64,000 nucleotides of DNA from Clostridiaceae bacterium (GTDB taxonomy: Bacteria > Bacillota_I > Bacilli_A > Erysipelotrichales > Coprobacillaceae): contig CABJAS010000001.1 in the NCBI GenBank assembly GCA_902363625.1, positions 124,001 through 188,000 on the forward strand, given 5' to 3'. Below are positions 25,493-34,464 of this stretch, piece after piece. The number at the start of each line of letters is the position of its first letter. Position 1 is the first letter of the stretch. The notes beneath the pieces are model-generated. The model had not been told where the DNA came from and ran no database searches. It was given only the letters and a program-made list of their open reading frames with translations. The position numbers were made by a program, and so were the translations under genes.

Positions 25493-26050
25493 ATGAAAAA
25501 AATATTAGTAGTTAGTGATACTCATATGGATAATGATACTTTTTCTTCAATCACTGCTCGTCATCGTGACTGTGATTATTTTGTTCACTGCGGAGATTCA
25601 TCTCTGCCGTATAATGATCCTTTATTAAATGGCTATATCACGGTGCTTGGCAATCATGATGATGATCCTCATTATGATCAAAATCGTTTTTTTAAAGTAG
25701 AAGATCAGCGAATATTCGTTACCCATGGGCATCTCTATGATGTTTATCTAAGTTACGACAAGTTGTATCACAAAGCAAAGCAAATGAACTGTTCTCTCGT
25801 CTTGCATGGTCATACCCATATTCCCCATCTGCAGACGATTCAAGACATTACTTTTATCAACCCGGGCAGCGTGATGTTTAACCGTTCTCACTATGGCTAT
25901 GGCACGTATGCGATCGTATTTATTGATCATGCCCAGATATTTGTTCACTTTTATCATCATGAAACCCATCAGATCGTTGATGACATTGTCCTGCAAGATG
26001 GGGAAGAAATGCTGAAGGAATTTGGTTTCAGCCATGATTTAACATTTTAA
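25493..26050 (+). CDS. YfcE/MJ0936-type metallophosphoesterase
   Basis: Calcineurin-like phosphodiesterase of 185 residues. Metal-binding motifs appear in order: VVSDTHMD, HCGDSS, LGNHDDD, VTHGHLYDV, LHGHTHIP, then NPGSVMFNRS. This small subfamily (YfcE, MJ0936, Bacillus YsnB) hydrolyses model phosphodiesters; the natural substrate is uncertain. The gene sits between two terminators as a single unit. Confidence 0.9.
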   Translation: MKKILVVSDTHMDNDTFSSITARHRDCDYFVHCGDSSLPYNDPLLNGYITVLGNHDDDPHYDQNRFFKVEDQRIFVTHGHLYDVYLSYDKLYHKAKQMNCSLVLHGHTHIPHLQTIQDITFINPGSVMFNRSHYGYGTYAIVFIDHAQIFVHFYHHETHQIVDDIVLQDGEEMLKEFGFSHDLTF

Positions 26051-26052
26051 AA

Positions 26053-26080
26053 GCACCTCTTAGGAGGTGCAATTTTTATT
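26053..26080. terminator. Terminator between phosphodiesterase and ABC permease
   Basis: GCACCTC / GAGGTGC with a TTAG loop, then AATTTTTATT on the plus strand. It serves the plus-strand gene; the minus-strand permease stops at 26079, inside the hairpin tail. Confidence 0.8.
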
Positions 26081-28598
26081 AAACAACGTCTTTCATGTTT
26101 TCAATCGCCTGTACTCTTCGGATATTGTTTAGTGAAATCAATACTAAAACTGCGACTAACAGGATATCAAAAATCATGATGGATACAATTAATGTTAATA
26201 AGATATTTTGTCCTAATTGGAAAGCAGCAGACAGCTTCAGTTTTGATTCTAGTATACAGATTGGAATAAAGATTGCTGTAACTAAAGCAGAAGCATTGAT
26301 ATACCCTTCCAAATACTCAAAGACAAAGAGTTTATAAAGCTGGTACGAGGTCATTCCGACTGACTTCATAATGCTGATGTCTCCGCGTTTTAAATGCACA
26401 TTTCCTACAAGGACATTGTTGATGTTTAAAACTGAAATGACAAACAACAAGAAGAATAACGGATACAGCAGGGATTCAATCATAAAGGAAACTACTTTGT
26501 TTTCCTGTGCCCTCAATAAAACATTATCATAAGTATACGTATCCTTAGCTCCGGAATCGGAAATGGCATTATCAATTGCCAGTGTCGCTTTTGTCACTGT
26601 TGCTTTATTGCTTAAGACAATCTTTGCTGCTTCTTTGACAGTAAAGTATTGTTGGTACTTGATACCATAATCAGAGGACATAGCGACAATACGCGGATAC
26701 TCATCATAATCACAATAGAGACCTTCTGCACCTTCATCGACCAATGCGATAGCAGCTACATTTTCGTAGAGTGTTTCTAATGACTCTGTCATATATAAAC
26801 GATCCCCTACTTTGAGCTGATCAAATAAGCCCTCCGCTACTTTTGAACCCTTTCTTAATACAACGACCATTCCGCCGTTATCCAAATCATCTAATGATCC
26901 GGCTACAACATAAGGTTTCAATTTATCTAGCTGATGATGATCTAAAAGCAAGGTAGCCGTTTGAATCTGACCATACATAATACCGTTTTCATCTGTGTTT
27001 TCTACGTAACTTACACGCGCATTGCTTTTATAAGTTTTAAAATTATCCTGATTGATCGCATCTACCGGATATTGAATGTACGGTCCTAAAACCTGACGTT
27101 TAATATCCATTGACTCCGGAATCAATTCGCGATCATCGATAGCTTGATATAATTCGTCATAAATTTCGAGATTGATCGGTGTTGCCGTATTCATAGGAAT
27201 AGAGTTCTCGATCGAAAAGTCGTAATTAACAGAAGCTGTTTCATTTTTATATGAGAAGTTGCTTAGAAATACGGCAAAGAAAATAACCGTAGTGAGAATA
27301 AGCAAGGCAAAAGATTGAAAAATATTTCGCGTTTGCTTTTTTAAACGTCCATTATAAATCAAAAACATTTTCCAAGAAAAACTCTTGGACATATAGCTTT
27401 GACGCTGACGAGGCGGATCATAATTGTAAGCTACATCTTTCAAGTCATCGATCGCACTAGAATGAATGTAACGACTATAAGAATGATGTCCCAAAATCAG
27501 CATTAACCCAAATCCGATTAGGAATGATGAAATCAATGTATATGGGTTCATAATCATTGACCAATCAAATGGTAAAGCTAATTGTTTAATAAACATCTTT
27601 AATACAAAATAAGAAACTAAAATACCAAACACAATTCCTAAAAATGCTCCGAGCAGCCCTAATGCTGACAATTCAATCTTTAATAAATGATTGATATCTT
27701 TAGGAGTTGCCCCGATAGATTTTAATAAACCAAACTCTTTTCGACGATCTTTATCGGTAATAATAAAGACGTTTTTCAAAGAGATGACTGACATCATGAC
27801 AGCAATAAGAACAATAGCTGCAAACATGACTAACAGTGTTGTCGTATCTTTCAAGTAATTTTTTACAGTATCATAAGAAATCGCAGAATTATTCATCTGA
27901 ATTTCTTGAGTATCGGTATGAAAAATCTCGCTGATCATCGTTAAAGAGTCAGCTCGCTGTACCTGATCATCGCGAATGATTACATTGCGGTTAGTGCTGG
28001 TATTATTATCCATTACATAAACCGGAGCAGCTGAAGCTGTCAGCTGTGCAAATAATTCAGTCGCTTCATATACACCAACCACTTTATAAGTTGCGGTTTT
28101 GCTTGAAGACTGATTAAACACATTACTGTCCACTTGATAAATGCCATTGGAAGCAGTGTTCGTTTCGATCAGATCCAATGATAATGTATCCCCTACTTTT
28201 AATCCCAACTGATTAGGAAGAACGATTTCATCATTAGCGTTCGGCAGAGTACCTGCTTCGATGATAATTGGCAAAGGAGATTCTTCTTCAAGTGGTGTTA
28301 ACTGATGAAGCGCTAATGCTTGTTCCTGATACGTTGAATATGTATTCAAATCATAATCATAGGTAGTCTGATGACGCGTTAACGGTTCACCTTCATTACT
28401 ATTAAGAATGTAATGATATTCTCCTGTCGTTTCTTTGTTAGGAATCTTAGTTAAAGAAAAGACATTTGTAAACAGAGTTAAAGAAGTAAAGATAATCGCA
28501 ACACTTAAAGAGATTGCAATCAAACTTAGCAGTGTACGTTGTTTTTTCTTTACAATATTGATAAGAGCTAATTTATTAATATATTTACTTACCTTCAT
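26079..28598 (-). CDS. Large FtsX-type ABC permease
   Basis: An 839-residue permease of the FtsX/MacB superfamily. N-terminal membrane helix (LLSLIAISLSVAIIFTSLTL), a first extracytoplasmic domain of about 200 residues, then an FtsX core of three helices (about 250-375) with KEFGLLKSIGATPKDI, a fourth long segment, a second extracytoplasmic domain of about 250 residues, and a second FtsX core at the C terminus with ISIMKSVGMTSYQL. The two-core layout resembles Bacillus BceB-like and lipoprotein/peptide exporters. It overlaps the ATPase gene by 14 bases. Substrate unknown. Confidence 0.88.
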   Translation of the reverse strand: MKVSKYINKLALINIVKKKQRTLLSLIAISLSVAIIFTSLTLFTNVFSLTKIPNKETTGEYHYILNSNEGEPLTRHQTTYDYDLNTYSTYQEQALALHQLTPLEEESPLPIIIEAGTLPNANDEIVLPNQLGLKVGDTLSLDLIETNTASNGIYQVDSNVFNQSSSKTATYKVVGVYEATELFAQLTASAAPVYVMDNNTSTNRNVIIRDDQVQRADSLTMISEIFHTDTQEIQMNNSAISYDTVKNYLKDTTTLLVMFAAIVLIAVMMSVISLKNVFIITDKDRRKEFGLLKSIGATPKDINHLLKIELSALGLLGAFLGIVFGILVSYFVLKMFIKQLALPFDWSMIMNPYTLISSFLIGFGLMLILGHHSYSRYIHSSAIDDLKDVAYNYDPPRQRQSYMSKSFSWKMFLIYNGRLKKQTRNIFQSFALLILTTVIFFAVFLSNFSYKNETASVNYDFSIENSIPMNTATPINLEIYDELYQAIDDRELIPESMDIKRQVLGPYIQYPVDAINQDNFKTYKSNARVSYVENTDENGIMYGQIQTATLLLDHHQLDKLKPYVVAGSLDDLDNGGMVVVLRKGSKVAEGLFDQLKVGDRLYMTESLETLYENVAAIALVDEGAEGLYCDYDEYPRIVAMSSDYGIKYQQYFTVKEAAKIVLSNKATVTKATLAIDNAISDSGAKDTYTYDNVLLRAQENKVVSFMIESLLYPLFFLLFVISVLNINNVLVGNVHLKRGDISIMKSVGMTSYQLYKLFVFEYLEGYINASALVTAIFIPICILESKLKLSAAFQLGQNILLTLIVSIMIFDILLVAVLVLISLNNIRRVQAIENMKDVV

Positions 28599-29748
28599 GA
28601 TAGAACGTCGGTTCCTTTTCTTCGATTGCCTTCATCAGCATTTTTTTACGTTTTGTTGTCATCCATCTTGCATTGTCAAAAGTATCCACAAATTGCAGCA
28701 ATTCTTCTTTTGTTGAAATGGATTTAACGACTTTATTCTTTTTCATGTTTTTAAATTCAATACATCTAGCTCTTGCAAAAACATCCATTCCTTCTAAGAA
28801 TAAATCAAAGTACACTTTCATGACATCTTCCACTTTTTCATCTGTTTTATCATCCGTTGTCTTTAAATCTTCATTATAAATAAAGAAAAGTGTACGAAGC
28901 ATTTCATTATAATCAATAACGAAGTTTCCGGTTTTCATATCCCATTTTTCATATTCTTCATCGATATGTACTGAAAACTCCATATTATCTAATTTTTCCT
29001 GTGCGCGTTTGAAAATTTCATCTTTATCTAAACGTTTAATTGAAGTTTCTTCAATCGGACTGTCTTCTCCTTCGGTTTGGAAGTCCTTAATGATATGTCC
29101 ATCCTGAATCTCTAAAACACGATCTGCATAACGGGCTAAGTTCAAATCATGTGTAATCATTACGATGGTTTGGTTATATTTTTTAGAAGCTAACACTAAG
29201 AATTCCATGATCTCTTTTGCTAGCTTACTATTTAAGTTTCCGGTTGGCTCATCAGCCAATATAATACTTGGCTTGTGAATCAGAGCTCTTGCAATCGCAA
29301 CACGCTGCTGTTCCCCACCTGACATTTTACTTGGATAGAAATCCAATCGATCTTTAATTCCCAATAATTCCACTAATTCATTGAAATATTGACGATCTAC
29401 TTTTTTCTCATCCAGCATCAGCGGCAGTTCGATATTTTCTCTTGCAGTCAACACCGGAACTAAGTTGAAGAACTGATAAATGATCCCTACTTCTCTTCTT
29501 CTAAAGATCGCTAAGCCTTCCTGATCCAGTTTTGTTACATCCTTACCGTTAATGAAAATTTCTCCGGTAGTAACGGTATCTACCCCAGCCATCATATGCA
29601 TCAAAGTGGATTTACCTGAACCGGATGTTCCAATGATACAAACAAATTCTCCTCTCTCAATAGAAAAAGAAGAATTTTTCAGGGCTTCTACCTTAATATC
29701 GCCAGAACCATAGGTTTTACTGACGTTTTTAACATTAATTACTGCCAT
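28585..29748 (-). CDS. ABC transporter ATPase with C-terminal extension
   Basis: MacB/LolD-type ATPase domain in residues about 1-222: Walker A GTSGSGKST, Q-loop YQFFNLVPVL, signature MSGGEQQRVAIARAL, Walker B IILADEPTGNL, and the switch region MITHDLNLARYADR. Usual members end near residue 230. This one continues for about 160 residues of charged, helical sequence (from EGEDSPIEE to EKEPTFYHEGK) that I do not recognise. It pairs with the overlapping downstream permease. Confidence 0.9.
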   Translation of the reverse strand: MAVINVKNVSKTYGSGDIKVEALKNSSFSIERGEFVCIIGTSGSGKSTLMHMMAGVDTVTTGEIFINGKDVTKLDQEGLAIFRRREVGIIYQFFNLVPVLTARENIELPLMLDEKKVDRQYFNELVELLGIKDRLDFYPSKMSGGEQQRVAIARALIHKPSIILADEPTGNLNSKLAKEIMEFLVLASKKYNQTIVMITHDLNLARYADRVLEIQDGHIIKDFQTEGEDSPIEETSIKRLDKDEIFKRAQEKLDNMEFSVHIDEEYEKWDMKTGNFVIDYNEMLRTLFFIYNEDLKTTDDKTDEKVEDVMKVYFDLFLEGMDVFARARCIEFKNMKKNKVVKSISTKEELLQFVDTFDNARWMTTKRKKMLMKAIEEKEPTFYHEGK

Positions 29749-29820
29749 ATTATCCTCCTAATATAATAAAAATACACGTTAACATTGTAACCCTTTTCAG
29801 GTGAAATTGCAATTTATTGT

Positions 29821-29857
29821 ATATAAAAAATAATCCAGTTTATTCAGCTGGATTATT
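29821..29857 (-). terminator. Terminator of the XRE regulator
   Basis: On the minus strand AATAATCCAG pairs with CTGGATTATT across a nine-base loop, followed by TTTT. The 5' arm lies in the last codons of the regulator, so the downstream ABC transporter genes are probably a separate unit. Confidence 0.8.
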
Positions 29858-30193
29858 GCCTTCAGTGGCTTTTTCTTCGTTTCTTTTTCTCTTGTATTCG
29901 ATGATAAACATTACTTCTTTTAAATCTTCATCAGGCAGTTCAGTTAACAAACGTGCAATATTAGCGATATTATAATAATCATATTTTTTACCGCTCATGA
30001 TTTCTTCTACACTACGTCCGTAAAGGTTAGATAGAATCTTTAATTCCCCGACAGTGACGTCGCGTTTACCATTTTCAATATCTGAAATGGCTGAATGGGG
30101 AACGTTTAAATAAGAAGCAACCTCTTTTTGAGTTAAATGCTTAAAGTTTCTATATACTTTTAATCTTTTCGCTAATGCCATATCAATAGCCAT
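29840..30193 (-). CDS. XRE-family helix-turn-helix regulator
   Basis: A 117-residue DNA-binding protein. The Cro/CI-type HTH covers about residues 8-64, with YRNFKHLTQKEVASYLNVPHSAISDIENGKR and TVGELKILSNLYGRSVEEIM in succession. A short helical tail follows, ending with charged residues. The ATG follows GAGGTGAG. It is transcribed towards the ABC transporter but a terminator lies between; regulation of that transporter is possible, not shown. Confidence 0.85.
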   Translation of the reverse strand: MAIDMALAKRLKVYRNFKHLTQKEVASYLNVPHSAISDIENGKRDVTVGELKILSNLYGRSVEEIMSGKKYDYYNIANIARLLTELPDEDLKEVMFIIEYKRKRNEEKATEGNNPAE

Positions 30194-30361
30194 ATTCTCA
30201 CCTCGATTTTAAGAATATCATAAATCGTCGTCAATTTCAATTTAGAAATATTAAAAATATAAAATATTTTTTCCTCGGTTATATTTACGATATTTGCAAC
30301 TTGTTGGAAATACCTATTTTATGTTTAAGGAAAAGCATATTTCATTTAGCAATTTTCAACA

Positions 30362-32716
30362 TCATTTGACTTCTTTATTATTGAAATATCCTAACGTGTA
30401 ATCTTTATTTCCGTGCCAGTAGCTTTGACTCTTATCTGCGATGATGTGCTGATAATCCTCAATGACACGCTGTACTTCAGTTTGCGTTTCAATTGTCATT
30501 TTTAAAATAATGAAATCTGCCTGCAGTTTGGAAAGCTCATCCACATACTGAATCTTTGCATTATACAGATGCATACGACATTCTTCGTCCATTATAATAG
30601 GAAACTGTTCATTCTTCCTATCTATTAAATAGTATTGACCAATTTTACAGCGATTACACCCTTTTTTTTGACAACCGTAATGCTGTTGTGAAATCGGACA
30701 ATATTTAGTGACCATGGTTTCTAATCGTCCATAGGCAATATATCCGATTTTTTGCTGACAGTCACAAAGTTCGTTGATCTGCATTTCGCTCATTTCTACC
30801 GATAAGACCACATCTCTGTTTTTAATCAAGTCATGATTCAAGGCATAGCTGTTCGTAATATTTAAACTGTTGTCTAAAACCACCTCTTTTTCTAAAAAGT
30901 AATGCAAGGCTCCGATATCGCCCACCATTATCTTATTAAACAGCGGATATAACGGGGATTCTTTAATTTGTTTCAAATGCTTATCATCAATGATTCTTGA
31001 GACATACGGAATTAAAGTTACCTCTGCTTGTTGGCATAAAGAATATGCTTCTTTTAATGATGTGACAAAAGGATAATAGATAATTTTCGCTCCTGAATCG
31101 ATCGCTGCATTGCATTGCTCCAATGTTTGAACATGGATATGAATTTCTTTGATAGAGCGTTCAGTTGCAGATGTCTCCTTAGGTTTAAAAGCTTTAGACT
31201 GACGCTGATGGGTTAATCTTGCTTTATCCAAGGCTTCAATACCATTACGGCGCAGCTCATTTAATTCTTTGATTGCAAATTGAACTCCATCCGGCAAATT
31301 AACAATGACTTTCTCTGCTGTATAAACAGTATTTCCTAATTTAGATAATTGCTGTTGTATTCTTTCTAAAGATAAAGCGCTGTTCATTGCTTTTTCAACG
31401 ATTGCCGAAGACTGCACTGTTACTTGATGTTTTTTAGACGTCAGTGTCAACGCCAGAGGTTCCCCTATTTTTCCTGATAATTGAAGTGTGATCGGACTTT
31501 TAATCTTTTTCTCACTGTATTCTTTTTGCAGCTTTTGAATCAATTGCGCTGAAGAAGTTTTGAAAACTTTCGTTCCTTCTTTTATTTTAACGTTAAATTC
31601 CACTGCGATTTCATCTTGTGGTTTCCCTTGGTTTACTAGGCGATCACGATAATACATCTTATTAACGACTCTTCCGCTGTCTTCAAATCCGAAGCGAATC
31701 CCATCACCTTGTGCCAATGGCTGATTCAATTTTATATATACCAGTTGCTCTTTACGGTCATACTGAGTGACTTCACCGATCTCAACACCAAAGTTACCTG
31801 GGAAAATATCGGTGATTAGGTTACTTTCATGATAAGCATGTCCCAAAGAGAAACCGCGGTTGAACATTTGAAACATTTCCGCCGTGTCTTCTTGTACATC
31901 GCCAACAGAATGCGTTTTTAACCATTGGTCAATAGCACGACGATAGCTTTTCACAACTGCCGCCACATATTCAGGACGCTTCATTCTTCCCTCAATTTTA
32001 AAAGAGGTAACACCGGCCTCAATATAATCACCGATGTTTTCAATCACGCAAATATCCTTTGCTGAAAGCAAATAATGAGGAGCATAGTCTAAAGATTTAT
32101 CTTCTAATTTTAATTTATAAGGCAAGCGGCAGGGCTGCGCGCATTTCCCTCTGTTACCACTTCTTTTACCAATCAGGCTTGACATCAGACATTGTCCCGA
32201 ATAGCACATACACAAAGCTCCATGAACGAATACCTCAATATCAATTTGTGTATGCTGAGCGATGTCACGGATTTCTTCAATCGTATTTTCACGAGCTAAC
32301 ACTACACGTTCTACACCTTGCTTTGCCATCGCTTCAACACCTGACAGCTGATGAATGCTGGCTTGAGTAGAGGCGTGAATTTCAAAATCAGGATATAATT
32401 TCTTTACTTCTGCCATCAAGCCAAGATCCTGAATGATCAAAGCATCGACATTCATCAAATATAAACGATCAATATATGCCATCAATTCCTTGAATTCTTC
32501 ATCATAAAACAAGGTATTGACCGTAACATAAATCTTAACATTGCGTAAATGAGCATATTCAATCGCAGCTTGTAGTTCTTCGTCACTAAAATTAGTTGCA
32601 TAGGCACGTGCATTAAACATTGTTCCGCCTAAGTAAACGGCATTGGCACCACTGTTCACTGCTGCCTTTAGTGATTCTAAACTCCCAGCCGGTGCTAATA
32701 ATTCTATATTTTTCAT
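30362..32716 (-). CDS. U32 family peptidase-like protein with DUF3656
   Basis: A 784-residue member of the U32 family. The N-terminal TIM-barrel domain starts ELLAPAGSLESLKAAVNSGA and carries the U32 signature around CMCYSGQCLMSSLIGKRSGN followed by RGKCAQPCRLPY, whose cysteines bind an iron-sulfur cluster in characterised relatives. A DUF3656-like middle follows, then a further barrel-like half with CPISQQHYGCQKKGCNRCK. Relatives (TrhP, RlhA) act in tRNA or rRNA hydroxylation rather than proteolysis. The ATG overlaps the stop of mtnN (ATGA), suggesting coupling. Confidence 0.87.
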   Translation of the reverse strand: MKNIELLAPAGSLESLKAAVNSGANAVYLGGTMFNARAYATNFSDEELQAAIEYAHLRNVKIYVTVNTLFYDEEFKELMAYIDRLYLMNVDALIIQDLGLMAEVKKLYPDFEIHASTQASIHQLSGVEAMAKQGVERVVLARENTIEEIRDIAQHTQIDIEVFVHGALCMCYSGQCLMSSLIGKRSGNRGKCAQPCRLPYKLKLEDKSLDYAPHYLLSAKDICVIENIGDYIEAGVTSFKIEGRMKRPEYVAAVVKSYRRAIDQWLKTHSVGDVQEDTAEMFQMFNRGFSLGHAYHESNLITDIFPGNFGVEIGEVTQYDRKEQLVYIKLNQPLAQGDGIRFGFEDSGRVVNKMYYRDRLVNQGKPQDEIAVEFNVKIKEGTKVFKTSSAQLIQKLQKEYSEKKIKSPITLQLSGKIGEPLALTLTSKKHQVTVQSSAIVEKAMNSALSLERIQQQLSKLGNTVYTAEKVIVNLPDGVQFAIKELNELRRNGIEALDKARLTHQRQSKAFKPKETSATERSIKEIHIHVQTLEQCNAAIDSGAKIIYYPFVTSLKEAYSLCQQAEVTLIPYVSRIIDDKHLKQIKESPLYPLFNKIMVGDIGALHYFLEKEVVLDNSLNITNSYALNHDLIKNRDVVLSVEMSEMQINELCDCQQKIGYIAYGRLETMVTKYCPISQQHYGCQKKGCNRCKIGQYYLIDRKNEQFPIIMDEECRMHLYNAKIQYVDELSKLQADFIILKMTIETQTEVQRVIEDYQHIIADKSQSYWHGNKDYTLGYFNNKEVK

Positions 32717-33402
32717 AGTTTTTCCACTAGTGAGCAACACATCTTAGCAGATGCTGCGCTTGCGATTTGTAAATATTCATCGAATTGCATCCCACTGTTT
32801 CCTTTTCCAAAGATATCGCTTAATGATCGGGTAATAATAAACGGTACATCATAAATCGTACAGACTTGAGCTATCGCGGCTGCTTCCATTTCCGCACATA
32901 GTGCTTTTGGAAAATGCTGTTTTATATTTTCTACTTGTGTTTTTTGAGCAACAAACATATCACCTGACACAATTAACCCCGTATGAGCAGCAACATGATT
33001 CTCATTAAGAGCCTGCTTAGTTATTTCAATTAACTGGGGATCTGCCTCAAAAAAGCGTGGGCTGCCAGCCATCTGTCCATACTCATAATTAAACGCAGTA
33101 ACATCGACATCGTGGTAACCAACCTTTGAAGAAATCACAACATCTCCGACGGTTTGATCCAAAGATAAACCTCCGGCACTGCCGATATTGATTAGTTGCT
33201 TAGGATGATAGTTTTCAAAAAGCAATGTTGCGGATACAGCAGCGTTCACTTTTCCTATTCCGCCTTGCACAACGACACAATCTTTTTTCGCAATCTTCCC
33301 AATATGATATTTATAGTTTAGCTTTTCTTGTGTTTCTGTTACATCCATCCGTTCTAAAATAGCTTGTACTTCTTCTTTCATTGCACCGATTATTCCAATC
33401 AT
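32713..33402 (-). CDS. mtnN: MTA/SAH nucleosidase
   Basis: Cleaves 5'-methylthioadenosine and S-adenosylhomocysteine, recycling by-products of SAM-dependent reactions. 229 residues. Motifs: IGIIGAMKEEV with the catalytic Glu, NIGSAGGLS, VSGDMFV, CAEMEAAAIAQV and TRSLSDIFGKG with the catalytic Asp. The ATG at 33402 has a GGAGG site; longer in-frame starts would overlap the methyltransferase gene. It lies downstream of a SAM-dependent methyltransferase gene. Confidence 0.94.
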   Translation of the reverse strand: MIGIIGAMKEEVQAILERMDVTETQEKLNYKYHIGKIAKKDCVVVQGGIGKVNAAVSATLLFENYHPKQLINIGSAGGLSLDQTVGDVVISSKVGYHDVDVTAFNYEYGQMAGSPRFFEADPQLIEITKQALNENHVAAHTGLIVSGDMFVAQKTQVENIKQHFPKALCAEMEAAAIAQVCTIYDVPFIITRSLSDIFGKGNSGMQFDEYLQIASAASAKMCCSLVEKL

Positions 33403-33415
33403 TTTGTTTCCTCCA

Positions 33416-34123
33416 TTATTTTTTAACGACAAAGATAACACGGTCATCCTGCTCGTTATATTCTTTAAAATCACTGTAATAGTGAATAGTTTTAAATCCT
33501 GCCTTTTCTAAAAGGTCTATGTAAGTTTCAACAGGATAGGTTTGCTGTTCATGACGCTCATCCACACGATCATGATTTTCCTGATCGACGATTTGAACAT
33601 GATGACGTATTTTGCCTTCTGAAATCTTATGAACCGTCCATTTAAAGTAAAAATCATCATCTTCTGCTTCTTCTGTATAATCTTCGAATGTTACATTGAT
33701 TTTATGCATGCTGTGAACATCAAAAATAAATGTTCCCTCAGCTTTTAAAGCATTAAAGACGTTCTTAAACACCTTTAAAACTTTATTGGGAGTGAGTATG
33801 TAATTTAAAGAATCACACATACACAAGATCAAATCCACCGGTTCATTGATCATAAAATCACACATATCAATTTTCCCAAGCATTAAATCAACATTCGCCT
33901 CAGCAGCATTCATTTTCGCCACTTCCAGCATCTGCTTAGATAAATCTGTCGCATAAACGGTTTTGTTTTGTTTAGAAAGTTCGATTGCCATGATCCCGGT
34001 TCCGCATCCAAGCTCTAAAACAGTTTCAAAAACAGCGTTGTTCATAATAAAATGAAGATATCCAGAATAGAAATCTTCATCCATTAAGCTATCATAATAA
34101 TAGGCAAATTTCTGATAACTCAT
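33416..34123 (-). CDS. yqeM: Class I SAM-dependent methyltransferase (YqeM)
   Basis: A 235-residue methyltransferase. SAM-binding motif I is VLELGCGTGIMAIEL, followed by VYATDLSKQMLEVA and LILCMCDSLNYIL. It begins YQKFAYYYDSLMDEDFY, characteristic of YqeM-like proteins. Its ATG shares bases with the rsfS stop (TAATG), the same order as in Bacillus (yqeL-yqeM). Substrate not established. Confidence 0.88.
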   Translation of the reverse strand: MSYQKFAYYYDSLMDEDFYSGYLHFIMNNAVFETVLELGCGTGIMAIELSKQNKTVYATDLSKQMLEVAKMNAAEANVDLMLGKIDMCDFMINEPVDLILCMCDSLNYILTPNKVLKVFKNVFNALKAEGTFIFDVHSMHKINVTFEDYTEEAEDDDFYFKWTVHKISEGKIRHHVQIVDQENHDRVDERHEQQTYPVETYIDLLEKAGFKTIHYYSDFKEYNEQDDRVIFVVKK

Positions 34124-34464
34124 TACAGGTATTTCTCCACACCGATGCGCGGCATATCGCCCCATAATTTTTCTAAGTTATAAGCGCCTCTTTCATTTTC
34201 TTCGAAGATATGAACAACAATATCTCCATAGTCCATTAAAATCCATTTGCTGTCACGTAATCCTTCAATGCGTTTCACTGTGCATCCTGCTTTTTCCATT
34301 TCTTCTTCCACGTTATCACGCAGTGCCTGCATTAAACGTTCATTTGATCCTGTACATAAAATAAATGTATCAAAGATCGGACTTGCATCACGCATATCGA
34401 TTGCGACAATATTTTTCGCCTGTTTATCACTTAGTGCTTTTACTATAATTTCAATTTTATCCAT
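34123..34464 (-). CDS. rsfS: Ribosomal silencing factor RsfS
   Basis: Binds ribosomal protein L14 and blocks joining of the subunits when nutrients are scarce. 113 residues; family features are NIVAIDMRDASPIFDTFILCTGSNERL in pieces, GLRDSKWILMDYGDIVVHIF and FEENERGAYNLEKLWGD. It overlaps nadD-yqeK by eight bases and yqeM by one. Confidence 0.94.
   Translation of the reverse strand: MDKIEIIVKALSDKQAKNIVAIDMRDASPIFDTFILCTGSNERLMQALRDNVEEEMEKAGCTVKRIEGLRDSKWILMDYGDIVVHIFEENERGAYNLEKLWGDMPRIGVEKYL

Noticed and set aside
26079..30193. Novel defence system made of ABC proteins and an XRE regulator
   Set aside because: The transporter has extracytoplasmic domains typical of exporters or lipoprotein-related systems, no nuclease or toxin gene is near, and a terminator separates the regulator.
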